Below are positions 17,931 through 28,156 of a stretch of DNA of 64,000 nucleotides, in pieces. The translations under genes and the position numbers were made by a program. The first letter of the stretch is position 1. Every line of letters starts with the position of its first letter. The notes under the pieces were generated by a model. The model was not told where the DNA came from. It made no database searches and was given only the letters and a program-made list of their open reading frames with translations. The stretch covers positions 1 through 64,000 of the forward strand of contig NZ_BNBB01000026.1 of assembly GCF_014654615.1 (NCBI RefSeq). Reading direction: 5' to 3'. The DNA is from Streptosporangium violaceochromogenes. GTDB lineage: Bacteria > Actinomycetota > Actinomycetes > Streptosporangiales > Streptosporangiaceae.

Positions 17931-17950
17931 ACGCGGGCCGGCGAAAGAGA

Positions 17951-18655
17951 TCAGCGAAGGTGGAAGACGGCCCTGCGGCTCTTCAGCCGGGGGCTGTGGA
18001 CGGTGGCCACGTACGTGCCGTTCCGGGCGACCGCGCGTCGGGCCGCGCAGTCACCGCCGGAACGTCGGCGGTCCCACTCGATCTGCCGGACGTAGGGGAT
18101 GCCCTGCTCCAGCCTGTGCAGGTTCTCGGTCTCACCGCTGATGCAGTCGGCCGACGACCAGACACGGTCCGCGCCGGAGGTGATGCGGACCTCCAGCGTC
18201 CGGGGCCCGACGTCGGTCGTGCACATCACCTTGCTGACGTTGACCAGGGTGAGCACGAAACGGGGACGGTTGTCACCGGTGTAGACCTCCCCCAGCCCCT
18301 GCATGTTCAGCACCAGGTCGGCGGGGTCGCAGACGTCGCCGGGCCGCCTGGGCCTCGCGACCGGCCTGGTGGGGGCCGGGGAGGCGGTCCGGTCCGCGGG
18401 AGCCGCCTTGGGGGCCGCCTGGGGCGCCACGGCGGGGGCCGGGGTCGCGGTCGTCGTGGGCAGCAGCGCCAGGAGCGGGTCCGGCGTGGGCGACGCGCTC
18501 GCCTGGGCGTCCACCTTCGACTCGCCGTCCGGCCCGGTCGCCGAACAGGCCCAGGCCACGACGGCGACGACCACGAGCACACCGACGAGCGCGGCCATCC
18601 GGCGCCGCCAGTAGACGTCCACTCCTATGTCGCTACGGAAGGTGTCCGGGTCCAT
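17951..18655 (-). CDS. Membrane-anchored or secreted hypothetical protein
   Basis: The 234-residue protein has a short cytoplasmic basic start (VYWRRRM), one hydrophobic helix at about residues 20-37 ending in AWACSA, then a Pro/Ala/Thr-rich disordered linker (about 50-105) and an exported beta-rich domain with four cysteines. The Cys after the helix is not in a classic lipobox. The domain (VCDPADLVLNMQGL...FVLTLVNVSKVMC...DRVWSSADC) resembles the small DUF4232-like domains of actinobacterial exported proteins. Function unknown. It converges with disA. Confidence 0.75.
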   Translation of the reverse strand: MDPDTFRSDIGVDVYWRRRMAALVGVLVVVAVVAWACSATGPDGESKVDAQASASPTPDPLLALLPTTTATPAPAVAPQAAPKAAPADRTASPAPTRPVARPRRPGDVCDPADLVLNMQGLGEVYTGDNRPRFVLTLVNVSKVMCTTDVGPRTLEVRITSGADRVWSSADCISGETENLHRLEQGIPYVRQIEWDRRRSGGDCAARRAVARNGTYVATVHSPRLKSRRAVFHLR

Positions 18656-18796
18656 ACGGACAGTATGATGACTCGCCGGGGGCCGTGAGGGACGACCCGC
18701 CGCTGTCGGCTCCGTTTCAACGGGTGCGGCCGAGGGAAAGACGCGGGAACCCGGTGAAGACGATGAAAAAGCCCGGAGCGGCACTATCGTCGGAAC

Positions 18797-19672
18797 GTGC
18801 CCGAGCCCAACCGCCTCCTCCACCCCATTCTCGACTGGTACGCCGAGAATGCCCGCGATCTCCCCTGGCGTGCCCCCGGGGCGTCCCCCTGGTCGATCCT
18901 CGTCAGCGAGATCATGCTGCAGCAGACCCCCGTGGTCCGGGTGCTGCCCGCCTGGACCGACTGGATGGAGCGCTGGCCGACACCCGCGGCACTGGCCAAA
19001 GAGCCGCCGGGGGAGGCCGTACGCCACTGGGGCCGTCTCGGCTACCCCCGCCGCGCCCTCAACCTGCACGCCTGCGCCCGGGTGATCACCGACCTCCACG
19101 ACGGCGAGGTTCCCCGCGATCACGACACCCTGCTGGGGCTTCCCGGCATCGGCGAGTACACCGCGGCGGCGGTCGCCAGCTTCGCCTTCGCGGGCCGCCA
19201 CGCCGTCCTGGACACCAACGTCCGCCGTGTGCTGGCGCGCGCCGTACGGGGGGAGGAGTTTCCCCCGAAGGCCACCACGCCCGCCGAACGCAGGCTCGCC
19301 GCCTCGCTGCTGCCCGGCCCCGGTGAGGCGCCCGCCTGGGCCGTCGGCGTCATGGAGCTGGGCGCCCTGGTCTGTACGGCCCGCGCCCCCCGCTGCGCCG
19401 ACTGCCCGATTTCGGACCTGTGCGCCTGGCGCCTGGCGGGCAAGCCCGCCTACGACGGCCCCGCGCGCAGGGGCCAGACCTATGCCGGGACCGACCGCCA
19501 GTGCCGGGGCCGTCTCCTGGCCGTCCTGCGCCAGGCCCACGGCCCCGTCCCCAAGCAGGCCCTCGACGCGGCCTGGGACGACGACGTCCAGCGGGAGCGT
19601 TCCCTGGACGGCCTCGTCGCCGACGGCCTGGCCGAGGTCCTCGACGACGGCACCTACCGTCTCCCCGGCTGA
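18797..19672 (+). CDS. mutY: A/G-specific adenine glycosylase MutY
   Basis: The 291-residue protein has the HhH-GPD fold: SEIMLQQTPV with the catalytic Glu, LPGIGEYTAAAVASFAF hairpin, LDTNVRRV with the catalytic Asp, and the [4Fe-4S] cysteine loop C-x6-C-x2-C-x5-C. It removes adenine paired with 8-oxoguanine. It lacks the full C-terminal Nudix-like domain of E. coli MutY, as is common for short actinobacterial forms. GTG start. It lies near radA-disA, a repair-gene neighbourhood conserved in the class. Confidence 0.92.
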   Translation: MPEPNRLLHPILDWYAENARDLPWRAPGASPWSILVSEIMLQQTPVVRVLPAWTDWMERWPTPAALAKEPPGEAVRHWGRLGYPRRALNLHACARVITDLHDGEVPRDHDTLLGLPGIGEYTAAAVASFAFAGRHAVLDTNVRRVLARAVRGEEFPPKATTPAERRLAASLLPGPGEAPAWAVGVMELGALVCTARAPRCADCPISDLCAWRLAGKPAYDGPARRGQTYAGTDRQCRGRLLAVLRQAHGPVPKQALDAAWDDDVQRERSLDGLVADGLAEVLDDGTYRLPG

Positions 19673-19828
19673 CCCGCGCCGCCCTCTGAACGGCCGTGTC
19701 CGCGGCCTGTCACCGGACCGTCCCCCCGGCCGCCCCGCACCACCGCTCGCCTCCCCCGCCCCCTCGGGGAAAGAGGAGGGCCGGGGAGGCGGTCCCGGGC
19801 GCGGCGGGAGCCGGTGGCCGGCCGATGA

Positions 19829-19860
19829 CCGGGGAGCCCGGTGGGGGCCGGGCTCCCCGG
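19829..19860. terminator. Hairpin terminator between mutY and eboE-like gene
   Basis: A perfect 13-bp stem CCGGGGAGCCCGG/CCGGGCTCCCCGG with a 6-nt loop lies in the 248-bp space between two convergent genes; it can serve both strands. Confidence 0.65.
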
Positions 19861-19920
19861 CGGTGCCGGGGAGGGAGGGGAGAATCCCCGGCGGGGCCGA
19901 AGACGGGAGGGGAGAAGGGA

Positions 19921-20871
19921 TCAGGCGGCGAGGCGGAGCCCCAGGGCGGTGAGGTTGGTGCGGGCCCAGTCGAGCTCCTCGGCGAGCATGCTGACCAGGG
20001 CTCCGGGGCCCTTGGCCCGCGGCGGCGTGGCCAGTTCGTGGGCCTCGACCTCGATGTGGGCGGTGCCGGTCACCGCGCCGGAGAACATGGCCGTGAGGGT
20101 GTCCTCCAGAACCGAGCTGGTGCTCGGAAGCTCCTGGCAGGCGTCACCGATGTGGTTGTGCACGTGGCCGACCTTGACCACGGGGGCGCCGACGGCCGCC
20201 AGGCCGCGCAGGGCCGCTCCGGCCTTCTCGGTGCCGCCGGCGAGGTTGCAGGCGTCGAGGCAGACCCCGAGGTGCTGGGGGTCGATGTCACCGACCCTCT
20301 CCAGCGCCTGCTCGGTGGTCTCCAGCACACAGCCGGGCCACGGCTCGAAGCCGACCCTGATCGTCTTGCCGGTGACACTGTGCAGGCCACGCAGCTCGCG
20401 GGAGAGGCGCTCCAGCCTGCGGGCGGCGATGGAGTGCAGGTCGGCGGGCCAGTCGCGGCGCCAGCCGATGGGGATGGTGGAGATGCTGCCGAACTCCACG
20501 TCGTCGGGCAGCAGGAAGGCGAGGATCCTGGCCAGCGCCATCGTGTAGCGGTACCGCTCGGGCTTGGCCCAGTCGGGGCCGGGGGCCTCCTGGTTGCGGC
20601 CGCCGGTGCCGTTGAGGCTGACGACCTCAAGGCCCCGCTCCTCCAGGGAGCGGCGCAGCCGTACCAGCTCGATCCGGTCGGCGATGAGGTGGTCGGCGAC
20701 GCCGGGGGACAGCCAGAGGCCGACGCCCATCCGCGCGACGCCAAGCCGCTTGCGCACCGGGACGGCGTATCGGGTCAGGTGGGCGATCAGGTTCTCCAGG
20801 TCCTCGGCGGGGTGGACGCCCGCGTTGTAGGAAAGGTGAACGAGGGTGCCGTCCTGGTGTCGCAACCGCAT
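19921..20871 (-). CDS. EboE-like metabolite traffic protein (TIM barrel), isolated and short
   Basis: The 316-residue protein opens with MRLRHQDGTLVHLSYNAGVHPAEDL, the typical EboE start. It continues with GVGLWLSPGVADHL, LEVVSLNG, YTMALARILAFLLPDDV, GSISTIPIGWR, VGFEPWPGCVLETTEQAL and LGVCLDACNLAG. EboE belongs to the Ebo export set (EboA-EboF) that moves precursors to the periplasm in cyanobacteria and other phyla. Here no other ebo gene is nearby. Two segments usual in EboE seem missing: the stretch after LNG and the stretch after the VVKV strand. It may be a diverged sugar isomerase-like enzyme. ATG at 20871 was chosen on homology. Confidence 0.75.
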   Translation of the reverse strand: MRLRHQDGTLVHLSYNAGVHPAEDLENLIAHLTRYAVPVRKRLGVARMGVGLWLSPGVADHLIADRIELVRLRRSLEERGLEVVSLNGTGGRNQEAPGPDWAKPERYRYTMALARILAFLLPDDVEFGSISTIPIGWRRDWPADLHSIAARRLERLSRELRGLHSVTGKTIRVGFEPWPGCVLETTEQALERVGDIDPQHLGVCLDACNLAGGTEKAGAALRGLAAVGAPVVKVGHVHNHIGDACQELPSTSSVLEDTLTAMFSGAVTGTAHIEVEAHELATPPRAKGPGALVSMLAEELDWARTNLTALGLRLAA

Positions 20872-21178
20872 CCGATGCCTCCAAGGCGTGTGGCGCTCCT
20901 GCAAGCGACCCCGATCGCTCCGCGCCGGTGGGTTCCGGCGCGTGCGCCGACGGGTCCTTCCCGTCGGGAATCCGACCTGATCCGCCGAGCATGCCGTGGG
21001 GGTACCGCTCTCCGCGTCATTCGCGGAGCTGATTCGCCGGTACGCCGCCGGGCTGACCCGGGGCCGGTCTCGCCGTTGTCGATGCAACGCGTGAGTCACT
21101 TGGGTGAACCTTGGCCAGGCTCACTCTACAGAGTGTAGTACTACCTACGGTGGCGAGGCACCTTCTTGGGTAACAAAA
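20872..21178. other. Intergenic region upstream of the eboE-like gene, no gene seen
   Basis: About 300 bp without credible coding. It should hold the promoter of the eboE-like gene, which reads leftward. Around 21128-21150 there is a lower-GC patch with a CTCTACAGAGTGTAGTACTA stretch, an imperfect dyad that might be an operator; no regulator can be named. Confidence 0.4.
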
Positions 21179-21218
21179 GGGAAGACCCCGCCGTGAGTGC
21201 TCACGGCGGGGTCTTCCC
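21179..21218 (-). terminator. Strong rho-independent terminator of clpC
   Basis: A perfect 19-bp stem, with GACCCCGCCGTGAG as the inner part of the right-hand arm on the plus strand, has a 2-nt loop. Read on the minus strand it is followed by CCTTTTGTTACC, a short U run. It begins 22 bp after the clpC stop. Confidence 0.8.
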
Positions 21219-21240
21219 CTGCGTCGCTGACGCGCCCGAC

Positions 21241-23748
<2,508 letters not shown>

Positions 23749-23912
23749 CTCGTCGCTCCTCACAGAGCGGTCAGGCAGGTCCGGGAGATCCGGGCCCTGT
23801 CATCCCGCATGGTAGCCCCGCCCCGGTGACCGCTCTATGAAGAAGACGTTCCCCGGGAGCAGGGCGTTCACCCTCCATCCAACTACCTGCGGGGGGTGCG
23901 GTGTTCCCGATA

Positions 23913-23926
23913 CGCCGCAAGCGAAC
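23913..23926 (-). promoter_or_regulatory. Candidate ClgR operator upstream of clpC
   Basis: On the minus strand the sequence reads GTTCGCTTGCGGCG, fitting GTTCGC-N5-GCG, the core of the ClgR box found before clp genes in Streptomyces, Corynebacterium and Mycobacterium. It is correctly oriented but rather far (about 165 bp) from the start codon. Confidence 0.45.
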
Positions 23927-24013
23927 GACGTTTACCAACCCCTGAAACGCGTCATGCGGTCATGGCCGCCACCGGACCCCACCGTGGCCGCCATAACCGC
24001 ATGATTCAACGAT

Positions 24014-24346
24014 CTAGTGAGCCGCTTCGTACTGCTCGACGATCTTGGATGCGATTCGACCGCGCTCGCTGACGTTGAGACCGTGGGACTTGGCCCAGGC
24101 CCGGATGTCGGCGCTCTTCTCCCGGGTGAGAGCCCGCGTGCCGCCGCCACGGCGACGGCGAGGGGCCAGAGCCCCGGAGCGGCGGGCGCTCTGCACGAAA
24201 GGTGAGAGCGAGTCGCGCAGCTTCTTCGCGTTTACTTCGCTGAGGTCAATCTCATAGCTGGTGCCGTCAATCGCGAAGGCAACAGTCTCATTGGCCTCGC
24301 CCCCATCGAGGTCGTCGATGAGAATCTCCTGGATCTGCTTGGCCAT
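24014..24346 (-). CDS. lsr2: Nucleoid-associated protein Lsr2
   Basis: The 110-residue protein has the Lsr2 N-terminal dimerisation domain (MAKQIQEILIDDLDGGEANETVAFAIDGTSYEIDLSEVNAKKLRDSL), a basic linker RRRRGGG, and a C-terminal DNA-binding domain with the RGR minor-groove hook inside SERGRIASK. Lsr2 is the actinobacterial functional counterpart of H-NS and silences AT-rich acquired DNA. An AAAGGA ribosome site lies upstream. It is monocistronic, 265 bp upstream of clpC in transcription order. Confidence 0.95.
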   Translation of the reverse strand: MAKQIQEILIDDLDGGEANETVAFAIDGTSYEIDLSEVNAKKLRDSLSPFVQSARRSGALAPRRRRGGGTRALTREKSADIRAWAKSHGLNVSERGRIASKIVEQYEAAH

Positions 24347-24468
24347 CTACGCAATCCTTTCGCGGAGTATTGTTTCATTCGCTAGCCAAACATATACCCG
24401 CAATCGGAGAGCGGCAATTCCAGGAGCCCGGCGATTCTTGCGGACCCCCGGCGCCGGGACGATGTGGA

Positions 24469-24612
24469 TCAGTCGTTCTGCGACTGGGCCGGATCCCGCC
24501 GTTTTGTCGGCCGGCGGCCGGCGGCTTCACTGCGAAGAAGCTTGACAACTCCGTAGATGAAGGCCCCGCCGACCACCACAGGGGGTATCAACGCGGACAA
24601 TACGTCGTTCAT
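24469..24612 (-). CDS. Small single-span membrane protein, 47 aa
   Basis: The ATG at 24612 is preceded by GGAGCGAGGACG. The product MNDVLSALIPPVVVGGAFIYGVVKLL is one hydrophobic helix followed by a basic tail (RRPTKRRDP). No known family was recognised. It lies upstream of lsr2 on the same strand with 122 bp between. Coding is plausible because of the ribosome site and the membrane-like amphipathy, but the length makes it uncertain. Confidence 0.5.
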   Translation of the reverse strand: MNDVLSALIPPVVVGGAFIYGVVKLLRSEAAGRRPTKRRDPAQSQND

Positions 24613-25653
24613 TCGTCCTCGCTCCGCACCGTGGGCAACTTTCCTGGGACCGTGAAATTTCCGGCGGCGGCATCCGGAGGCCGCGCGACAGCACGCCCGA
24701 CCAGCCCGGATCCGTCCACAGACGACCATAGCGCCACCCGCGGGCGGGGGGCGTCACTGGGGCGACCACACCGGCCACCGACTACCTTAATGCTTCTCTC
24801 CAGCCGTCTTACCGGTTGCACTCCGTAAAGCCGTGGGGAAAAGACCGGCGGGACGATCATCAGGGTGATCACTCCACGGGAAAACCAATCTCACCTCGGC
24901 TCGACGATCACCAGGCTACCCCCTCCCGGGCCGCGAAACCCCTGGTGGGGGCCGTGGCGGGCGAGACCGGGCGTGCCGTCCCGCCGGGTAGAAGATCGCC
25001 ATTGCCGGGTTCTCACAACGGGAATGCCCCGCCGGGAGAAGACCCGGTTACCGTGTCGTCCGTCTCATCGGGCGGGGGGTTGCGGTCTGACACCACCGGC
25101 CGGAACAAGACGGACCTTCATCGTTTTCTTCCCAAGAGTACTTCCCTCTCTGCATCCAGGACATAGTCGTAGACCGTATAACCACCAAACGAGATCTGGC
25201 CCGGCAACAACCACGGCAACGGCATGGCATCGAAGCCCCATCGGCAAGAAGGTCTTCACCCCACCCCCGGAAGATGAAGGAGAAGTCCACGACGACAATC
25301 CGCGAGGTGGCCTGAAGGTGACAGAGACGGGGAGGCGGGATGCCCGCGGAGCCCACGCCCATTCGGCGAGTGAGGCGCGAACTTCTCCCGCCGAGTGACC
25401 GCAATGCGGCCATAGCGGCCGGCGGGCGGAGACCCCCATAAGACCGGGTGGGCCGAGGCGATAGAGCCGGTCCGTCGCGGGGCGCATACGGCCCCGGCCG
25501 TCCCCGGGGCCCGGCGGGCCGGCGGTGTTTGTCCCCCTCAGGGAGTGCCGGACGGCCATAACCCTCCTCTCGCCACCGCGAATGGGTTTGCGCTTCCATC
25601 GCGTCCGGGCCGGAGGTCGTTACCGGACGCTTTCCCTCCCCGGGCACGAAAAA
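24613..25653. other. About 1 kb without recognisable gene
   Basis: All six frames have only low-complexity, shadow-type open stretches. A lower-GC patch at about 25080-25300 differs from its flanks; one plus-strand frame there (about 25170-25398) is hydrophilic and protein-like but has no start signal or family. It could be a decayed gene or an untranslated RNA region. The first 30 bp hold the ribosome site of the small membrane protein. Confidence 0.5.
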
Positions 25654-25682
25654 CGGGGCCGGCGGTTGAACCACCGGCCCCG
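25654..25682 (-). terminator. Terminator of the RDD-protein gene
   Basis: A 12-bp stem with one mismatch (CGGGGCCGGCGG/CCACCGGCCCCG) and 5-nt loop starts 14 bp after the RDD gene stop. On the minus strand it is followed by a short T run (CGTTTTTCGTG). Confidence 0.65.
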
Positions 25683-25695
25683 ATTTTCGGCGCGG

Positions 25696-26874
25696 CTACT
25701 TGGTCTTGACGACCACCGTCGCGGAGACCTTGTCGTGCAGGCACTGCCGCAGCGGCTTGTCCCAAAGCTGCCAGAGCACGTTCACGAGGTAGAAGATGTT
25801 GGTGATCCACCCGATGACCGGAATGCCGCGCAGCGCGAGCGGGCCGAAGAGCACACCCGCGCGCTTGAGGGCGGCGTCGGAGCTGAGACCGCCCGATTGC
25901 AGCGTTCCCCCCACGGGCACGATCTTGATGCCCATCACCATCTTGCCGACGGTCTGGCCGCCCCGCTTCACCATGAGGAGCTCGTAGACGAGGTAGATCA
26001 GACCGGCGATGAGCCCGACGAGCACCTCGGCGAGGACGTACCCCCCTCCCTCGGTCACCTCCCCGGTCGTCATGTTGAAGTCCGGCCGGGTCACCACGAT
26101 CGCGGTCAGCACCAGGGAGATGATCACCGTCGGGATGGCCAGGATGAGGCCGTCGATGAGCCTGGCCACCAGACGCTGCCACCACTCGGCGAGAGGGGCC
26201 GGGGCCCCGGGGGGCGCCACCCCTTGAGGACCGTACCCCTGGCCGTAGGAGGGAACCTGCTGGCCGTACGGCTGGCCGTACCCCTGCTGCCCGTAAGAGG
26301 GTTGCTGGCCGTAGCCGGGCTGCTGGCCGTACCCCGGGGGCGGGGAGGGCTGGCCGTAGCCGGGCTGCTGGCCGTAGCCCTGGTCCTGCGCCTGCTGGCC
26401 GTAGCCGGGCTGCTGACCATAGGAGGGCTGCTGGCCGTAGGAGCCCGCACCATACCCCTGCTGGTCATAACCGGGTTGCTGGCCGTAACCGGAGGAGGGC
26501 TGCTGACCGTACCCCTGGTCCTGCGCCTGCTGACCGTAACCGGGCTGCTGGCCGTAGCCCTGGTCCTGCTGACCGTAGCCGGGCTGCTGGCCGTAGCCCT
26601 GGTCCTGCGCCTGCTGGCCGTAGCCGGGCTGCTGACCGTAGGAGGGCTGCTGGCCGTAGGAGCCCGCACCATACCCCTGCTGGTCATAGCCGGGCTGGGT
26701 GTGTCCAGGGCCGGTGTTCGCCTGTGAGGCGTCCGATCGATATCCCACCACTGTCACGTCGGGATCGGGGTCGCCGGGGGGGCGGCCCACATTCTGTCCG
26801 TATTGCGGATAACCCGACGGTGTACGGTCGCGTTCGGGATCATCCTGCGGATACGGTGGCTGTCCGCTGCTCAC
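25696..26874 (-). CDS. RDD-family membrane protein with Gly/Tyr/Gln-rich low-complexity N-terminus
   Basis: The 392-residue protein has a cytoplasmic N-terminal tract (about residues 60-215) built of GYGQQPGYGQQ-type units. Only Y, G, Q, P, S, A and D occur in most of it. The C-terminal RDD domain (about 229-390) has the signature RLVARLIDGLILAIPT, three membrane helices, and the KRGGQTVGKMVMGIKIV block. RDD proteins are membrane proteins of mixed roles, some in ion transport. The tract resembles prion-like domains of eukaryotic RNA-binding proteins and may promote condensation or surface interaction. Residues 60-102 are duplicated at 133-175. Confidence 0.88.
   Translation of the reverse strand: MSSGQPPYPQDDPERDRTPSGYPQYGQNVGRPPGDPDPDVTVVGYRSDASQANTGPGHTQPGYDQQGYGAGSYGQQPSYGQQPGYGQQAQDQGYGQQPGYGQQDQGYGQQPGYGQQAQDQGYGQQPSSGYGQQPGYDQQGYGAGSYGQQPSYGQQPGYGQQAQDQGYGQQPGYGQPSPPPGYGQQPGYGQQPSYGQQGYGQPYGQQVPSYGQGYGPQGVAPPGAPAPLAEWWQRLVARLIDGLILAIPTVIISLVLTAIVVTRPDFNMTTGEVTEGGGYVLAEVLVGLIAGLIYLVYELLMVKRGGQTVGKMVMGIKIVPVGGTLQSGGLSSDAALKRAGVLFGPLALRGIPVIGWITNIFYLVNVLWQLWDKPLRQCLHDKVSATVVVKTK
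26350..26697 (-). repeat. Tandem duplication inside the RDD gene
   Basis: DNA encoding residues 60-102 (26569-26697) and residues 133-175 (26350-26478) is nearly identical, offset by 219 bp. The whole tract also consists of shorter GGCTGCTGGCCGTA-type units, so slippage or unequal crossing-over is likely. Confidence 0.8.
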
Positions 26875-26960
26875 CGTGTCACCTCACTTCGACTGCGCAT
26901 GCGGCACATGTCAACTCACATGCTTGCTGCTGCACAAGGTATCGACATAGGTATCAACAG

Positions 26961-27665
26961 TCACCTTTCAGATGAGTCGGCATCCGGTGTAAGCCAGTCG
27001 GCGCGCGGCGTCAGATGGAGCAGCATTCGCGTGTTTCCCAAGGTGTTGGGCTTGACGCGCTCAAGATCGAGGAACTCGGCGACACCCTCGTCGTAGGAGG
27101 CGAGAAGTTCGGCGTAGACCTCCGGAGGGATCGGCGTGCCCTGGATCTCACGGAATCCGTGCCGGGCGAAGAAATCGACCTCGAAGGTGAGACAGAAGAC
27201 CCTCCGCAGGCCGAGCTCGCCCGCGGCGCGGATGAGCTCGGAGACGATCCGGTGGCCGACGCCCAGCCCTCGGCGACGGGGGTCGACGGCGACGGTACGG
27301 ATCTCGGCGAGGTCCTCCCAGAGCACGTGGAGCGCTCCACAGCCCACGACCTCCCCGTCCACCTCGGCCACCCAGAACTCCTGGACGTCCTCGTAGAGGG
27401 TGACCGTCGCCTTCTCCAGCAGGCGCGGCCCCGCCCCGGCGTAGATGTCGACGAGCCTCCTGATGATCCGCACGTCCGGGGTGCGGGCACGGCGGACCAC
27501 GACCGCCGCGACCTTTCCCCCGGCCGGCCCGGCCACCCCGGTCTCCCGCCGCCCGGGCGTCCCCGGCTTCACGTGCGCGTCCTCGCCTCCGGCCCCCGCC
27601 GGTCGTTCCGCGGCCCCGGCGGCGTGTACGGCCGGCACCGGGGGCTGCTCCGCAACCTGCTCCAT
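26961..27665 (-). CDS. GNAT-family amino-acid N-acetyltransferase (ArgA-like)
   Basis: The core (from about residue 56) matches short actinobacterial N-acetylglutamate synthases: VRRARTPDVRIIRRLVDIYAGAGPRLLEKATVTLYEDVQEFWVAEVDGEVVGCGALHVLWEDLAEIRTVAVDPRRRGLGVGHRIV, with the acetyl-CoA loop RRRGLGVG. It would acetylate glutamate in arginine synthesis, as mycobacterial Rv2747 does. The first 55 residues are Ala/Gly/Pro-rich and may not be translated; a GTG at 27500 behind GGGGGAAAGG gives the canonical length. Confidence 0.82.
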   Translation of the reverse strand: MEQVAEQPPVPAVHAAGAAERPAGAGGEDAHVKPGTPGRRETGVAGPAGGKVAAVVVRRARTPDVRIIRRLVDIYAGAGPRLLEKATVTLYEDVQEFWVAEVDGEVVGCGALHVLWEDLAEIRTVAVDPRRRGLGVGHRIVSELIRAAGELGLRRVFCLTFEVDFFARHGFREIQGTPIPPEVYAELLASYDEGVAEFLDLERVKPNTLGNTRMLLHLTPRADWLTPDADSSER

Positions 27666-27945
27666 GACCGATCAGGGTACGTCCTCGTCACGACCTGTTT
27701 ACGGTCTGCCTCTAACCCCCCTTCAGGGGAACTCGATGACACGGGGCCGCCCGGCCGCCACGACGGCCCCCATCCCTCTTTCCGCGGACGACCTCACCTT
27801 TTCCCCCGATGAAGAGCTGCGGAGACTTTCGTCACACCTTCCCGCGCGGATGCGAGATCGATGCGAAGTATATGATGATCATGGAATCGCGTGACCGGTC
27901 CGTGACGCTTCGGTTGCGAAACCTCTACCGGATTTGTAGTTCTGG

Positions 27946-27975
27946 TTGAGCATCAACCTCGAATTGCACTAATGT
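27946..27975 (+). promoter_or_regulatory. Promoter of the riboswitch-NlpC/P60 transcript
   Basis: TTGAGC (27946-27951) and TAATGT (27970-27975) are separated by 18 bp. The expected start of transcription, near 27982, lies just before the riboswitch. Confidence 0.5.
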
Positions 27976-28001
27976 CCGTCCTCGATGTCAGCAACGTAAA
28001 A

Positions 28002-28141
28002 CGCTGACCCGCCGAGTCCCCGAGGTCGGGGAGCCGGGGACCCAGCCCGCACGTTCCCCGGGGTGAATCCGAGGTGCCCCCAGCGCACCCGGTAGGGCTG
28101 CCTCCGGCCCGAACCCGTCAGCTAACCCGGTAGGCGGCCGA
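28002..28141 (+). promoter_or_regulatory. Cyclic di-AMP (ydaO/yuaA) riboswitch
   Basis: Conserved blocks of the ydaO class occur in order: CGCTGACCCGCCGAG, GGGGAGCCGGGGACCCA, GGGGTGAATCC, GGTAGGG, CCGAACCCGTCAGCTAACC and CGGTAGGCGG, ending next to the ribosome site GAGAGGAG. In actinobacteria this class typically stands before secreted peptidoglycan hydrolases and resuscitation factors, and c-di-AMP binding usually turns expression off. The ligand is made by DisA, encoded at 16.7-17.8 kb here. Confidence 0.93.
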
Positions 28142-28156
28142 GAGAGGAGCCTGTTG

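Noticed and set aside
26350..26697. Regularly repeated units suggesting a CRISPR array
   Set aside because: The repeats are in-frame codons of a Gly/Tyr/Gln-rich protein; there are no unique spacers.
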